Of a stretch of DNA of 9,823 nucleotides, positions 1 through 6,075 are shown piece by piece. Made by a program: the position numbers and the translations under genes. A model generated the notes under the pieces. It was not told where the DNA came from. It did no database searches and was given only the letters and a program-made list of their open reading frames with translations. Every line of letters starts with the position of its first letter. The stretch's first letter is position 1. The stretch covers positions 1-9,823 of the forward strand of contig JAPSIJ010000067.1 of the NCBI GenBank assembly GCA_031178805.1, read 5' to 3'. This DNA comes from Cellulomonas sp. (GTDB lineage: Bacteria > Actinomycetota > Actinomycetes > Actinomycetales > Cellulomonadaceae).

Positions 1-1014
1 GCGGGCGACCGCGGTGAACAGGTAGGCGGGGATCTCCTGGTCGACGGCGCACGCGGCGTGCAGCGCGCGGGCCAGGGGGACGTCCTCGACCATCGGGACG
101 CGGTGCTCGGTGGCCTGCTCGCGGATCTTGGCGGCCACCGCGCCCGCACCCTTCGCGGTCAGCCGCGGGGCGCCGGTGCCGGCGACGTACTTCAGGGCGA
201 CCGCGACGTGGGTCGGGTTGACGATCACCACGTCGGCGTCGGCCACCGCGGCCATCATCCGGTTGCGGCTCATCGCCATCTGCTTGGACCGGATCTGGCC
301 TTTGACCAGCGGGTCGCCCTCGGTGCGCTTGTTCTCCTCCTTGATCTCCTGGCGGGACATGCGGGTCTGCTTGCGGTTCCGCTTCATCACCACCAGCACG
401 TCCACCGCCGCGAGCAGCACGCCCGCCGCGATGCCCCAGATCAGGAGCTGCTTGATGCCGGAGCCGGCCACCGCGAGCATGTGCGCGAGCGGGATCCGCC
501 CGGTGCCCATCAGCTGCGGGACCAGCGCCTGCACGGCCACGTAGAGCACCAGGCCGACCACCGCGGTCTTCAGCAGGGTCTTGGCGCCCTCCCACCAGGC
601 CTGGCCGCCGAACAGCCGCTTGACCCCGGAGACCGGGTTGAACTGCTTGACGTTCGGCTTGAGCTTCTTCACGTGCACGCCGCCCTGGGCGACGGCGACC
701 ACGACCACCGTGAGCGCGACGACCGCCATCATCGGGCCGAGCGTGCCGACGACGGACCACAGGCCGTCGCCGAGCAGGTTCGTCACCGTGCCGGCGTCCG
801 GCGCGGCGATCGCCTCGCGCACGGCGGCGAGCTGCTGCTGCGCGGCGCCCGACGCGCGGGAGACGGTGGTCGGGATCATCACCGCGGCCGCGGCCAGGCC
901 GACCCAGGCGGACAGGTCCTGCGAGCGGGAGAGCTTCCCGTCCCGGTGGACCTCCTTCATCCGCTGGGCTGTGGCCTTCTCGGACTTCTCCCCCGAGTCG
1001 CCGCCGCCGCTCAC
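1..1014 (-). CDS. flhB: Flagellar export switch protein FlhB (3' end outside window)
   Basis: FlhB is an inner-membrane part of the flagellar type III export gate; it switches export from rod/hook to filament substrates after cleaving itself. The frame starts at GTG 1014, overlaps the fliR stop by four bases (GTGA), and runs open to base 1, giving 338 residues. The N-terminus has the family pattern EKSEKAT..R..E....GK..RS..L (residues 9-34). Hydrophobic segments lie near residues 36-52, 88-112, 148-168 and 185-210. A basic linker (RNRKQTRMSRQEIKEENK, from about 212) leads into the cytoplasmic domain. The autocleavage motif NPTH is intact at residues 266-269 (bases 208-219), close to its position in Salmonella FlhB (269-272). 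Only the last few tens of residues should be missing. The Shine-Dalgarno sequence is weak, so translation is probably coupled to fliR. Identity is very secure. Confidence 0.97.
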   Translation of the reverse strand, partial: MSGGGDSGEKSEKATAQRMKEVHRDGKLSRSQDLSAWVGLAAAAVMIPTTVSRASGAAQQQLAAVREAIAAPDAGTVTNLLGDGLWSVVGTLGPMMAVVALTVVVVAVAQGGVHVKKLKPNVKQFNPVSGVKRLFGGQAWWEGAKTLLKTAVVGLVLYVAVQALVPQLMGTGRIPLAHMLAVAGSGIKQLLIWGIAAGVLLAAVDVLVVMKRNRKQTRMSRQEIKEENKRTEGDPLVKGQIRSKQMAMSRNRMMAAVADADVVIVNPTHVAVALKYVAGTGAPRLTAKGAGAVAAKIREQATEHRVPMVEDVPLARALHAACAVDQEIPAYLFTAVAR

Positions 1015-1769
1015 GAGGCCACCGCCAGGACGGCCTCGACGGCGCGCTCGGCCAGGCCGTCCACCACGCCCGGGAGGGCGAGGTAGGCGAAGCCGGCGAA
1101 CGTCAGGGTCATCAAGATCTTCAGCGGGAAGCCCATCGCGAACGCGTTCAGCGAGGGCGACACCCGGGTCAGCAGGCCCAGGCCCACGTCGGTGAGGAAC
1201 AGCACCACCAGCAGCGGGCCGGCGATCTGCAGGGCGGCGAGGAACATGTCGGTCAGGCCCGTGGTGACGGCGGACGCCATCTTCGCGAGGTCCAGCCCGG
1301 CGCCGACCGGCACCGCGTCGAACGACCGCGCCAGGCCGGCGATCAGCACCTGGTAGGCGCCCGAGGCGAACAGCAGCACCAGGCAGGTCAGGTTGTAGAG
1401 CCGGGAGAACTGCGCGCCCGAGGTCATGTTCTGCGGGTCGAACGCCTGCGCGAGCTGGAAGCCGCCGAACAGGTCGATCAGGTTGCCCGCGGCCTGCACC
1501 GCCGAGAACACCAGCGAGACCAGGAACCCGAGCGCGGCCCCGACCACGGCCTCCAGCACCAGCGCCCCGACGAACTGCCCCGTCGACACCGTCGCCGCCA
1601 CGTCCAGGCGGGGCAGCACGGCCAGCGCGAGGCCGACCGAGAGCATCGCCTTGACGGCGCCGGGGATGCCGCGGTGCGCGAACGGCGGCGCCACCAGGAA
1701 GAAGGCGGCGAACCGCACGCCCGCGAGCATCGCGGTCTGCACGGAGACCAGGGACAGGGTCAGGTCCAT
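1011..1769 (-). CDS. fliR: Flagellar export gate protein FliR
   Basis: FliR is an integral membrane subunit of the FliP/FliQ/FliR export gate, through which unfolded flagellar proteins enter the growing structure. The 252-residue product is the normal family length and is mostly hydrophobic, with several membrane segments. Family landmarks are R32-R33-G-I near the first loop, a segment AGNLIDLFGGFQLAQAFDP (residues 94-112), the pattern PLLVVLFLTDVGLGLLTR..P.LN (about 185-208), and GFPLKI (213-218). The ATG at 1769 starts six bases after the fliQ stop; no strong Shine-Dalgarno sequence is visible, which fits coupling to fliQ. The stop overlaps the flhB start (GTGA). In some bacteria FliR and FlhB are fused; here they are separate but tightly coupled. 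No anomaly seen. Confidence 0.97.
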   Translation of the reverse strand: MDLTLSLVSVQTAMLAGVRFAAFFLVAPPFAHRGIPGAVKAMLSVGLALAVLPRLDVAATVSTGQFVGALVLEAVVGAALGFLVSLVFSAVQAAGNLIDLFGGFQLAQAFDPQNMTSGAQFSRLYNLTCLVLLFASGAYQVLIAGLARSFDAVPVGAGLDLAKMASAVTTGLTDMFLAALQIAGPLLVVLFLTDVGLGLLTRVSPSLNAFAMGFPLKILMTLTFAGFAYLALPGVVDGLAERAVEAVLAVAS

Positions 1770-1775
1770 CGCGCG

Positions 1776-2048
1776 TCAGCCGCCCAGCAGGGTGGGGATG
1801 CGCTCGAAGAGCTCGTGGGTGAAGGACACCAGCTCGGCGATCATCCAGTGCCCGCAGACCAGCAGCGCCACGGCGGCGGCGATGGCCTTCGGCACGAAGG
1901 ACAGCGTCACCTCCTGGATCTGCGTCACGGACTGCACCAGGGAGACCGCGAAGCCGACGACCAGCGCCGTGATGAGCACCGGGGCGGAGAGCTTGGCGGC
2001 GACGATCATCGCGTCGAGGCCGATGTCGAGGACGGCGGCGGTGTCCAT
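1776..2048 (-). CDS. fliQ: Flagellar export gate protein FliQ
   Basis: FliQ is a small membrane subunit packed around FliP/FliR in the flagellar export gate. The product is 90 residues, the usual family size, with two hydrophobic helices (about 15-38 and 54-77) joined by the hallmark loop QSVTQIQEVTLSFVPK (residues 39-54). The start is ATG 2048, where the fliP stop and this start share one base (TGATG). An in-frame ATG 54 bases upstream (2102) would add an arginine-rich stretch encoded inside fliP; it is rejected because it lies outside the conserved protein. A G-rich stretch at the end of fliP may serve as Shine-Dalgarno sequence. fliR follows after six bases. Confidence 0.97.
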   Translation of the reverse strand: MDTAAVLDIGLDAMIVAAKLSAPVLITALVVGFAVSLVQSVTQIQEVTLSFVPKAIAAAVALLVCGHWMIAELVSFTHELFERIPTLLGG

Positions 2049-2911
2049 CAGCCGCCCCCGCCCGACGCGGCGCCGATCAGGGCGGTGACGATCAGGCCCC
2101 ACCCGTCGACCAGCACGAACAGCAGCAGCTTGAACGGCAGCGAGACCATGACGGGCGGCAGCATCATCATGCCCATGCTCATCAGGACCGAGGACACGAC
2201 CAGGTCGATGACGAGGAACGGGATGAAGATGACGAACCCGATGATGAAGGCGGAGCGCAGCTCCGAGAGCATGAACGCCGGGATCAGGGTGAGCATCGGC
2301 ACCGACGCGGCGTCCTCGGGGTTCGGCCGGTCGGCCGCCCGGGTGACGAGCGCGAGGTCCTGCTCGCGGGTGTGGCCGAGCATGTACTCGCGCAGCGGGG
2401 CGGAGCCGGCGTCGAGCGCCGTCTGGAAGTCCATGCCGCCGTCGAGGTAGGGCTGCACGGCGACGGTGTTCACGTCGGACAGCACCGGCGCCATCACGAA
2501 CAGGCTGAGGAACAGGGCGAGGCCCGCGATCACCTGGTTCGGCGGCACGGTCGTCAGACCGAGGGCGTTCCGGGTGAGGGACAGCACCACGAAGATCTTG
2601 GTGAAGCCGGTCATCATCAGCAGCAGCGACGGGGCGACCGACAGCAGGGTGATGCCGATCAGCACCACGATCGAGCTGCTGGGCGTGCCGTTCACGCCGT
2701 TGATGGACACCGACACCTCGCCGCTGCCGGGGTCGGCGGGCGCGGCCGGGGCGGCCGGGTCGGTGGGCGGGGTGACCGCGGCGTGCGCGGAGCCGGTGCC
2801 GAGCAGCAGCAGCGCGACCGCGAGGCCGAGCACGGCCAGCAGGACGAGCGGCCAGCGCCGGGTGGCGGCGGTGCGCGGCACGGCGGTGCGGGGGGCGAGG
2901 TCGGTGGTCAC
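2048..2911 (-). CDS. fliP: Flagellar export gate protein FliP
   Basis: FliP forms the core of the flagellar type III export channel in the inner membrane. The GTG at 2911 overlaps the fliO stop by four bases (GTGA) and gives 287 residues. A basic N-terminus (RR at 18-19) and hydrophobic stretch (20-37) end in a likely signal peptidase site, SAHA-A, at residues 41-45. Cleaved signal peptides are known for FliP. A Pro/Ala/Asp linker (about 46-66) precedes the conserved part. Landmarks are LLMMTGFTKIFVVLSLTRNALG (97-118), the family signature PAFMLSELRSAFIIGF (211-226), and MMMLPPVMVSLPFKLLLFVL (248-267) followed by VDGW. The same frame is open upstream to 3652, but that part is a shadow of fliO. 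The Shine-Dalgarno sequence is weak, so translation probably depends on fliO being read. Confidence 0.97.
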   Translation of the reverse strand: MTTDLAPRTAVPRTAATRRWPLVLLAVLGLAVALLLLGTGSAHAAVTPPTDPAAPAAPADPGSGEVSVSINGVNGTPSSSIVVLIGITLLSVAPSLLLMMTGFTKIFVVLSLTRNALGLTTVPPNQVIAGLALFLSLFVMAPVLSDVNTVAVQPYLDGGMDFQTALDAGSAPLREYMLGHTREQDLALVTRAADRPNPEDAASVPMLTLIPAFMLSELRSAFIIGFVIFIPFLVIDLVVSSVLMSMGMMMLPPVMVSLPFKLLLFVLVDGWGLIVTALIGAASGGGG

Positions 2912-3696
2912 CGGCGCACCGTCCGCTCGCGCAGCGCCGCGACGGCCTGCTTCCAGGTGGACGGCGACAGCACGGAGCCGTGCAGCGCGCCGCCGGGGAC
3001 GGAAGCGGGGGCGGCCGTGGTCGGGGTCGTGGACACCGTGTCGTGCGGGGCGAGCAGGTCCTCGTCCGACGACGTGTCCACCGTGGACACGGTCACGGAA
3101 CCGGTCGCCCCACCCTCGCGGGACACCGTGGACACCACGGGCACAGTGGGCGCCGCGGGCACAGTGGACGCCGTGGGCACGGTCGCCGGGGCGCCCGGCG
3201 CCGGGGACGCCGTGGCGTCGCGCTCGGCGGCGGCCAGCACGTCCGCGAACCCGCCGGCGGCCGGCGTGGTCCGGACGGTGGTGGTGCGGGGGGTGCGCGG
3301 GGTGCGCGGGCCGCGGGGCGTCGGGAGCACCGCGGCGGCCAGGGCGCCGAGGGTGGTGGGGACGCCCGCGGCCGGGGCGCCGCCCGCCGCGCCGGTGAGC
3401 GGGGTGGTGAGCGGGGCGGTGAGCGGGGCGGCCGGCTCGGCCGGGGCCGGGGCCAGCTCGGTGAGCATCGTGACGCTCTGCTCGCCGTAGCCGAGCAGCA
3501 GCCGGCGGTTGCCGACCGCGACCACGGCCACGCCGGCGTGCCGGCCGAGCGCCTGGCGCCCGACCAGCTCGACGGCCGGGCCGGCGGGCCGGCGACGGCC
3601 CTTGCCCCACCCGGCGCGGCGCGCGAGGACCCAGATGAGCCCGATCACGCACGCGAGCGCCAGGAGGACGCGCAGGCCCAGGACGAGGGTGTCCAT
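2908..3696 (-). CDS. fliO: Flagellar biosynthesis protein FliO with long repeat-rich tail
   Basis: FliO is a membrane protein that helps assemble the FliP ring of the export gate. The product is 262 residues, roughly twice the length of E. coli FliO. One membrane helix (about residues 5-25) is followed by RR..G.GK.RRR. The conserved small beta domain is at 43-81 (ELVGRQALGRHAGVAVVAVG, then NRRLLLGYGEQSVTMLTEL). Residues 82-240 are low complexity, rich in Ala/Pro/Thr/Val/Ser, with short tandem repeats (APLT x3; PRT; six-residue TVPxxx units). The last 22 residues (SVLSPSTWKQAVAALRERTV then RR) look structured and basic, unlike the linker. The ATG at 3696 shares one base with the fliN stop (TGATG), and the stop overlaps the fliP start. 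Position and the N-terminal core make the identity solid; the role of the tail is unknown. Confidence 0.9.
   Translation of the reverse strand: MDTLVLGLRVLLALACVIGLIWVLARRAGWGKGRRRPAGPAVELVGRQALGRHAGVAVVAVGNRRLLLGYGEQSVTMLTELAPAPAEPAAPLTAPLTTPLTGAAGGAPAAGVPTTLGALAAAVLPTPRGPRTPRTPRTTTVRTTPAAGGFADVLAAAERDATASPAPGAPATVPTASTVPAAPTVPVVSTVSREGGATGSVTVSTVDTSSDEDLLAPHDTVSTTPTTAAPASVPGGALHGSVLSPSTWKQAVAALRERTVRR
3029..3135. repeat. Repeated octamer gtggacac with one perfect palindrome, inside fliO
   Basis: The octamer gtggacac occurs at 3029-3036, 3083-3090 and 3128-3135, and its reverse complement gtgtccac at 3074-3081. The copy pair at 3074-3090 forms a perfect 8-bp palindrome with a one-base centre. 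The octamers fall in codons for Val-Ser-Thr-Val type peptides, so the pattern may come only from repeat expansion. Confidence 0.7.
3135..3188 (-). repeat. Degenerate tandem 18-bp repeat, three copies, inside fliO
   Basis: Three adjacent 18-base units (3135-3152, 3153-3170, 3171-3188) share the pattern cc-n-n-gggcac-a/g-g-t. They encode six-residue units starting TVP (TVPTAS, TVPAAP, TVPVVS) in the FliO linker. Degenerate relatives continue toward the 3' half of the gene as TVS/TVD triplets. Confidence 0.75.
3394..3429 (-). repeat. Tandem 12-bp repeat, three copies, inside fliO
   Basis: The unit ggtgagcggggc occurs three times head to tail (3394-3405, 3406-3417, 3418-3429); only the last base of the first copy differs (t). 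On the coding strand it gives the repeated peptide APLT/TPLT in the FliO linker. The near identity suggests recent slippage or duplication; copy number is likely to vary between strains. Confidence 0.85.
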
Positions 3697-4409
3697 CAGA
3701 TGGTGCCGTCCTCGCGCGCGATCTCCGTGATCCGGATGCCGAACTCCTCGTCGATCACGACGACCTCGCCGCGGGCGATCAGGCGCCCGTTCACCATGAC
3801 GTCGGCCGGGCTGCCCGCGGCGCGGTCCAGCTCCAGGACGGCACCCGGCGTGAGCTCCAGCACCTGGCGGACCGGCAGCTTGGTGCGGCCGAGCTCGGCG
3901 GTCAGCGTCATCTCGACGTCGTAGAGCACGTTCAGGCTGGCGCGCTGGGTCGGGACGCCGGGCGCCTTCGCGGACGGCTCGCTGCGCACGCGCAGGCCGA
4001 ACCACGCCTGCACGCCCTCGTCGGTGGTGAGCGCGACCAGGTGCGCGTCGGCGGGCAGCGCGTCGGCGACCGTCTCGGTGCGGGCGGCCTCGAGGACGCC
4101 GGCGCCGAGCTCGGCGACCGCGGCCTCCAGGGCCGGGCGCAGGGCGGCGGCCAGGTCCAGCGGGCTGCCGTCGGGGGCGCCGGCGGCGAGGGCCTCGCGG
4201 ACCGCCTCGTCGGCGACCAGCACCACGTCGGCGCTGTTCGGGCCGACGAAGGACGCCACGACGGCGAGCGCGCCGGGCTCGGGGCGCTGGCCGGCGGGGG
4301 CCGGGGCGGGCACGAGCGGGGCGACGGCGGGCAGCAGGCGCGCGGCGGCCGTGGCGGCGGCGAGCGCGACGGCCGCGTCGGTGGTCTCGGCGGTGGGGAC
4401 GGCGTTCAT
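3696..4409 (-). CDS. fliN: Flagellar C-ring protein FliN, long form with extra N-terminal domain
   Basis: FliN forms the bottom of the C-ring, which sets rotation direction and helps dock export substrates. Classical FliN is about 100-140 residues; this one is 237. The C-terminal SpoA domain is clear at about 160-232: NVLYDVEMTLTAELGRTKLP, then RQVLELTPGAVLELDRAAGS, DVMVNGRLIARGEVVVIDEEFGIRITEI. Residues 48-142 form a further predicted alpha/beta region (ALAVVASFVGPNSADVVLVA, ...DLAAALRPALEAAVAELGAG...) that may be a degenerate CheC/FliM-middle-like domain, as in FliY. The CheC-type catalytic Glu/Asn pattern is not evident. Residues 1-47 are Ala/Pro-rich. ATG 4409 shares one base with the fliM stop (TGATG), and a strong GAGGAG precedes it. 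The reading frame is open upstream to 5417, but that part is a shadow of fliM. Confidence 0.93.
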   Translation of the reverse strand: MNAVPTAETTDAAVALAAATAAARLLPAVAPLVPAPAPAGQRPEPGALAVVASFVGPNSADVVLVADEAVREALAAGAPDGSPLDLAAALRPALEAAVAELGAGVLEAARTETVADALPADAHLVALTTDEGVQAWFGLRVRSEPSAKAPGVPTQRASLNVLYDVEMTLTAELGRTKLPVRQVLELTPGAVLELDRAAGSPADVMVNGRLIARGEVVVIDEEFGIRITEIAREDGTI

Positions 4410-5344
4410 CAGGGCTTCTCCTCGACGGTGACGACCATGCAGGCGAGTCGGGAACCGTTGTTCCCCGCGGCGGCTCGCGCGAGCACGACGCCGTCCACCA
4501 CCACGTCGAGCGGCTGGGACGACGGGTGGGACAGGGGGACGACGTCGCCGACGGACAGGCCGACGACGTCGCGGGGGCGGACGACGACCGGCGCGAACCG
4601 GACGGCGACCTCGACGGGCACGTCCTCGACGGCGGCCTCCAGGTCCAGGACGGCGAGCTCGTGGGCCCGCTGGTCGTCGCCGGACCGGCCGCTGGCGCCG
4701 TCGGCCTGGCGGACGGCGCCGAGCAGCAGCTCGGCCGGGAACATCACGGTCGCGACGTCCTCCCGCTCGCCGGCGCGCATCTGGAAGGTGGCGACGAGCA
4801 CCGCGTCGGAGGCCGGGACGGCCTGCACGAACTGCGGGTTGTACTGGACGGACCGCAGGGTCACGTCGAGCGGCGTCAGGGACGAGAACGCGTAGCCGAG
4901 GTCGCCCAGGGCGGCCTGCATCACGCCGCGGACCAGGGTGAGCTCGATCTCGGTCAGCTCGCGGTCCTCGCGGGCGTCGCCCGTGCCGGGGCCGCCGAGC
5001 AGGTAGTCGATCCACACCATCGTGGTGCTCACGGGCACCTGGATCACGGCGGTCTGCCGGGTCTGCTCGATGGTGCACAGCATCATCGCCGTGGTGCCCG
5101 GCAGGCCGCGCACGTACTCGTCGTAGGACTGCAGGGACAACCCGTCGAGGGTGACCTGCGCCATGACGCGGAGCCGGGCGGTGAGCTGGTTGCCCCACTG
5201 CCGGGCGAACGTCTCGAAGGCCATCTCGAGCACGCGGGCGTGCTCGCGGGCCATCGTCATGGGCCGGCGGAAGTCGTAGGGCTCGGGCACGTGCGTGCGC
5301 CGCCGGGAGCGCGCGGGGGCCTGACCCGTGGTGTGGACCGTCAC
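4409..5344 (-). CDS. fliM: Flagellar motor switch protein FliM lacking the usual CheY-binding N-terminus
   Basis: FliM is the middle layer of the C-ring; it links FliG to FliN and in most bacteria binds phosphorylated CheY. With GTG 5344 as start the product is 311 residues. The core begins at EPYDFRRP (21-28), followed by ETFARQWGNQL (44-54). The middle domain carries the FliG-contact loop LLGGPG (115-120) and QYNPQFVQ (167-174). The C-terminal SpoA-type domain is about 235-308. The CheY-binding peptide (LSQxEIDALL type) expected near residue 1-16 is absent; the N-terminus is short and arginine-rich. GTG 5344 has GAGGG five bases upstream. ATG 5356, in frame, has no Shine-Dalgarno sequence and lies inside the -10-like element, so it is disfavoured. 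GTG 5290 is another possibility. It is the first gene of the switch/export block. Confidence 0.95.
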   Translation of the reverse strand: MTVHTTGQAPARSRRRTHVPEPYDFRRPMTMAREHARVLEMAFETFARQWGNQLTARLRVMAQVTLDGLSLQSYDEYVRGLPGTTAMMLCTIEQTRQTAVIQVPVSTTMVWIDYLLGGPGTGDAREDRELTEIELTLVRGVMQAALGDLGYAFSSLTPLDVTLRSVQYNPQFVQAVPASDAVLVATFQMRAGEREDVATVMFPAELLLGAVRQADGASGRSGDDQRAHELAVLDLEAAVEDVPVEVAVRFAPVVVRPRDVVGLSVGDVVPLSHPSSQPLDVVVDGVVLARAAAGNNGSRLACMVVTVEEKP

Positions 5345-5354
5345 GCCCACCCTC

Positions 5355-5380
5355 ATCGGCGCGCGAACGGGTGATGTGAG
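5355..5380 (-). promoter_or_regulatory. Putative flagellar sigma (FliA/WhiG type) promoter for fliM block
   Basis: On the minus strand CTCA (5380-5377) is followed after exactly 16 bases by GCCGAT (5360-5355), then G. This resembles the -35 (TAAA or CTCA) and -10 (GCCGATAA) elements read by FliA/WhiG/SigD-type sigma factors. It lies directly upstream of fliM in one of the window's two large gaps. If used, transcription would begin a few bases before or at GTG 5344, giving an almost leaderless fliM message. The identical arrangement occurs before flbD. An inverted pair, ccctca at 5350-5355 and tgaggg at 5377-5382, frames it. The match is read by eye and not tested. Confidence 0.6.
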
Positions 5381-5481
5381 GGGCCCGCACGCGGAACTTT
5401 CGCCGCCGTACCTCCACCCGCGGCCCCTCGTGGGCCGGCCTGCGGCGGAGCGATGTGGCGCCCTCCGTGGCGCCGTGGTTC

Positions 5482-5522
5482 GCCGTCCCGCGTCACCCCA
5501 GGTCAGGGGCGCGCGGGACGGC
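5482..5522 (-). terminator. Hairpin after fliL, probable terminator or mRNA 3'-end structure
   Basis: A perfect 11-bp inverted repeat (gccgtcccgcg at 5482-5492, cgcgggacggc at 5512-5522) encloses 19 bases in which cccc (5496-5499) can pair with gggg (5506-5509). It begins 31 bases beyond the fliL stop. No T-run follows, so it is not a classical intrinsic terminator; high-GC actinobacteria often have such stems without T-runs. It could also protect the 3' end or act with Rho. Confidence 0.55.
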
Positions 5523-5552
5523 CGGACTCCTCGGGCGTCGCCGCCCGGGGGG

Positions 5553-6071
5553 TCACTGCGTGACGTAGTTCGTCAGATAGACGTCCATCACCTCACCGTG
5601 GTAGAGCTCCTCGACCTGGTGCAGGAACTCCTGCTTGAGGGACTCGCGCGTCGCGGGGTCGCTGACCTCCGCGACGGTGCGGCCCGAGAACAGGGCGATG
5701 GCGGCGTCGACCGCCTTGCCGGGGTCGGGGTCGCCGTGCCCGCCGGCCTCCACCGTCATCTGCAGGGAGAACCCGAGGCGCAGGTAGTGCCCCTGGGCGA
5801 GGTTCAGGCTGATCGGCTCGACCGCCACGACGGCGCCGGGCTCCGGCTCGGGCTCGGCCGCCTCCGCGTCGCCGCCGCCCATCCCCAGGAAGACGTACGC
5901 CGCGGCGCCCGCCACGACCACCACCGCGCCGAGGATGAGGAAGAGCTTCTTCTTGCTCTTCTTCTTCTCCGGCTCCGGCTCGGGCGCGGGCGCCTCCTTG
6001 GCGGCGCCGCCGCCGATCTTGCCGGCGCCGATCTTCTGGCCGCCGCCGACCACTCGCTGCTCGATGGGCAT
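5553..6071 (-). CDS. fliL: Flagellar basal body-associated protein FliL
   Basis: FliL is a single-pass membrane protein that surrounds or stabilises the MotA/MotB stator. The product has 172 residues: a cytoplasmic N-terminus with Gly and acidic EPEPE repeats, a basic patch KKKSKKK (36-42), one membrane helix (about 43-63), an acidic periplasmic linker, and the conserved FliL domain from about 84 to the end. Family landmarks are EPISLNLAQGHYLRLGFSLQ (85-104), DAAIALFSGRTVAEVSDPAT (122-141) and GEVMDVYLTNYV (159-170). ATG 6071 lies four bases after the motB stop, and the Shine-Dalgarno AGGGA sits within the end of motB. It is the last gene of the stator block; a hairpin follows 31 bases after its stop. 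Nothing is missing. Confidence 0.96.
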   Translation of the reverse strand: MPIEQRVVGGGQKIGAGKIGGGAAKEAPAPEPEPEKKKSKKKLFLILGAVVVVAGAAAYVFLGMGGGDAEAAEPEPEPGAVVAVEPISLNLAQGHYLRLGFSLQMTVEAGGHGDPDPGKAVDAAIALFSGRTVAEVSDPATRESLKQEFLHQVEELYHGEVMDVYLTNYVTQ

Positions 6072-6075
6072 GTCC

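Noticed and set aside
58..1195. Long plus-strand open frames opposite flhB
   Set aside because: They are side effects of GC-rich codon use in a real minus-strand gene; the translations are Arg/His/Gly-rich with no family likeness.
3200..3360. Possible frameshift or broken fliO because of the abnormal composition
   Set aside because: The frame stays open through to a structured C-terminus and a GTGA overlap with fliP, so the gene is intact.
3029..3429. Possible CRISPR array from clustered short repeats
   Set aside because: The repeats are 8-18 bases, tandem, in coding frame with fliO, and have no spacers.
2912..3652. Upstream extension of the fliP frame
   Set aside because: It runs over fliO in another frame; the signal peptide places the FliP start at GTG 2911.
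5393..5401. GAAAGTTC on the minus strand, like a TAAAGTTT -35 element
   Set aside because: The nearest GCCGA element lies more than 30 bases away, far beyond the usual spacing; CTCA at 5380-5377 fits much better.
4412..5417. Upstream extension of the fliN frame, giving a 573-residue protein from GTG 5417
   Set aside because: The extension is a shadow of fliM and very Arg-rich; the real FliN begins at ATG 4409 with a good Shine-Dalgarno sequence.
5421..5474. Two small hairpins in the fliL-fliM gap (cggccc/gggccg at 5421-5437 and ggcgcc/ggcgcc at 5457-5474)
   Set aside because: Stems of six bases are expected by chance in DNA this rich in G and C; no clear role.
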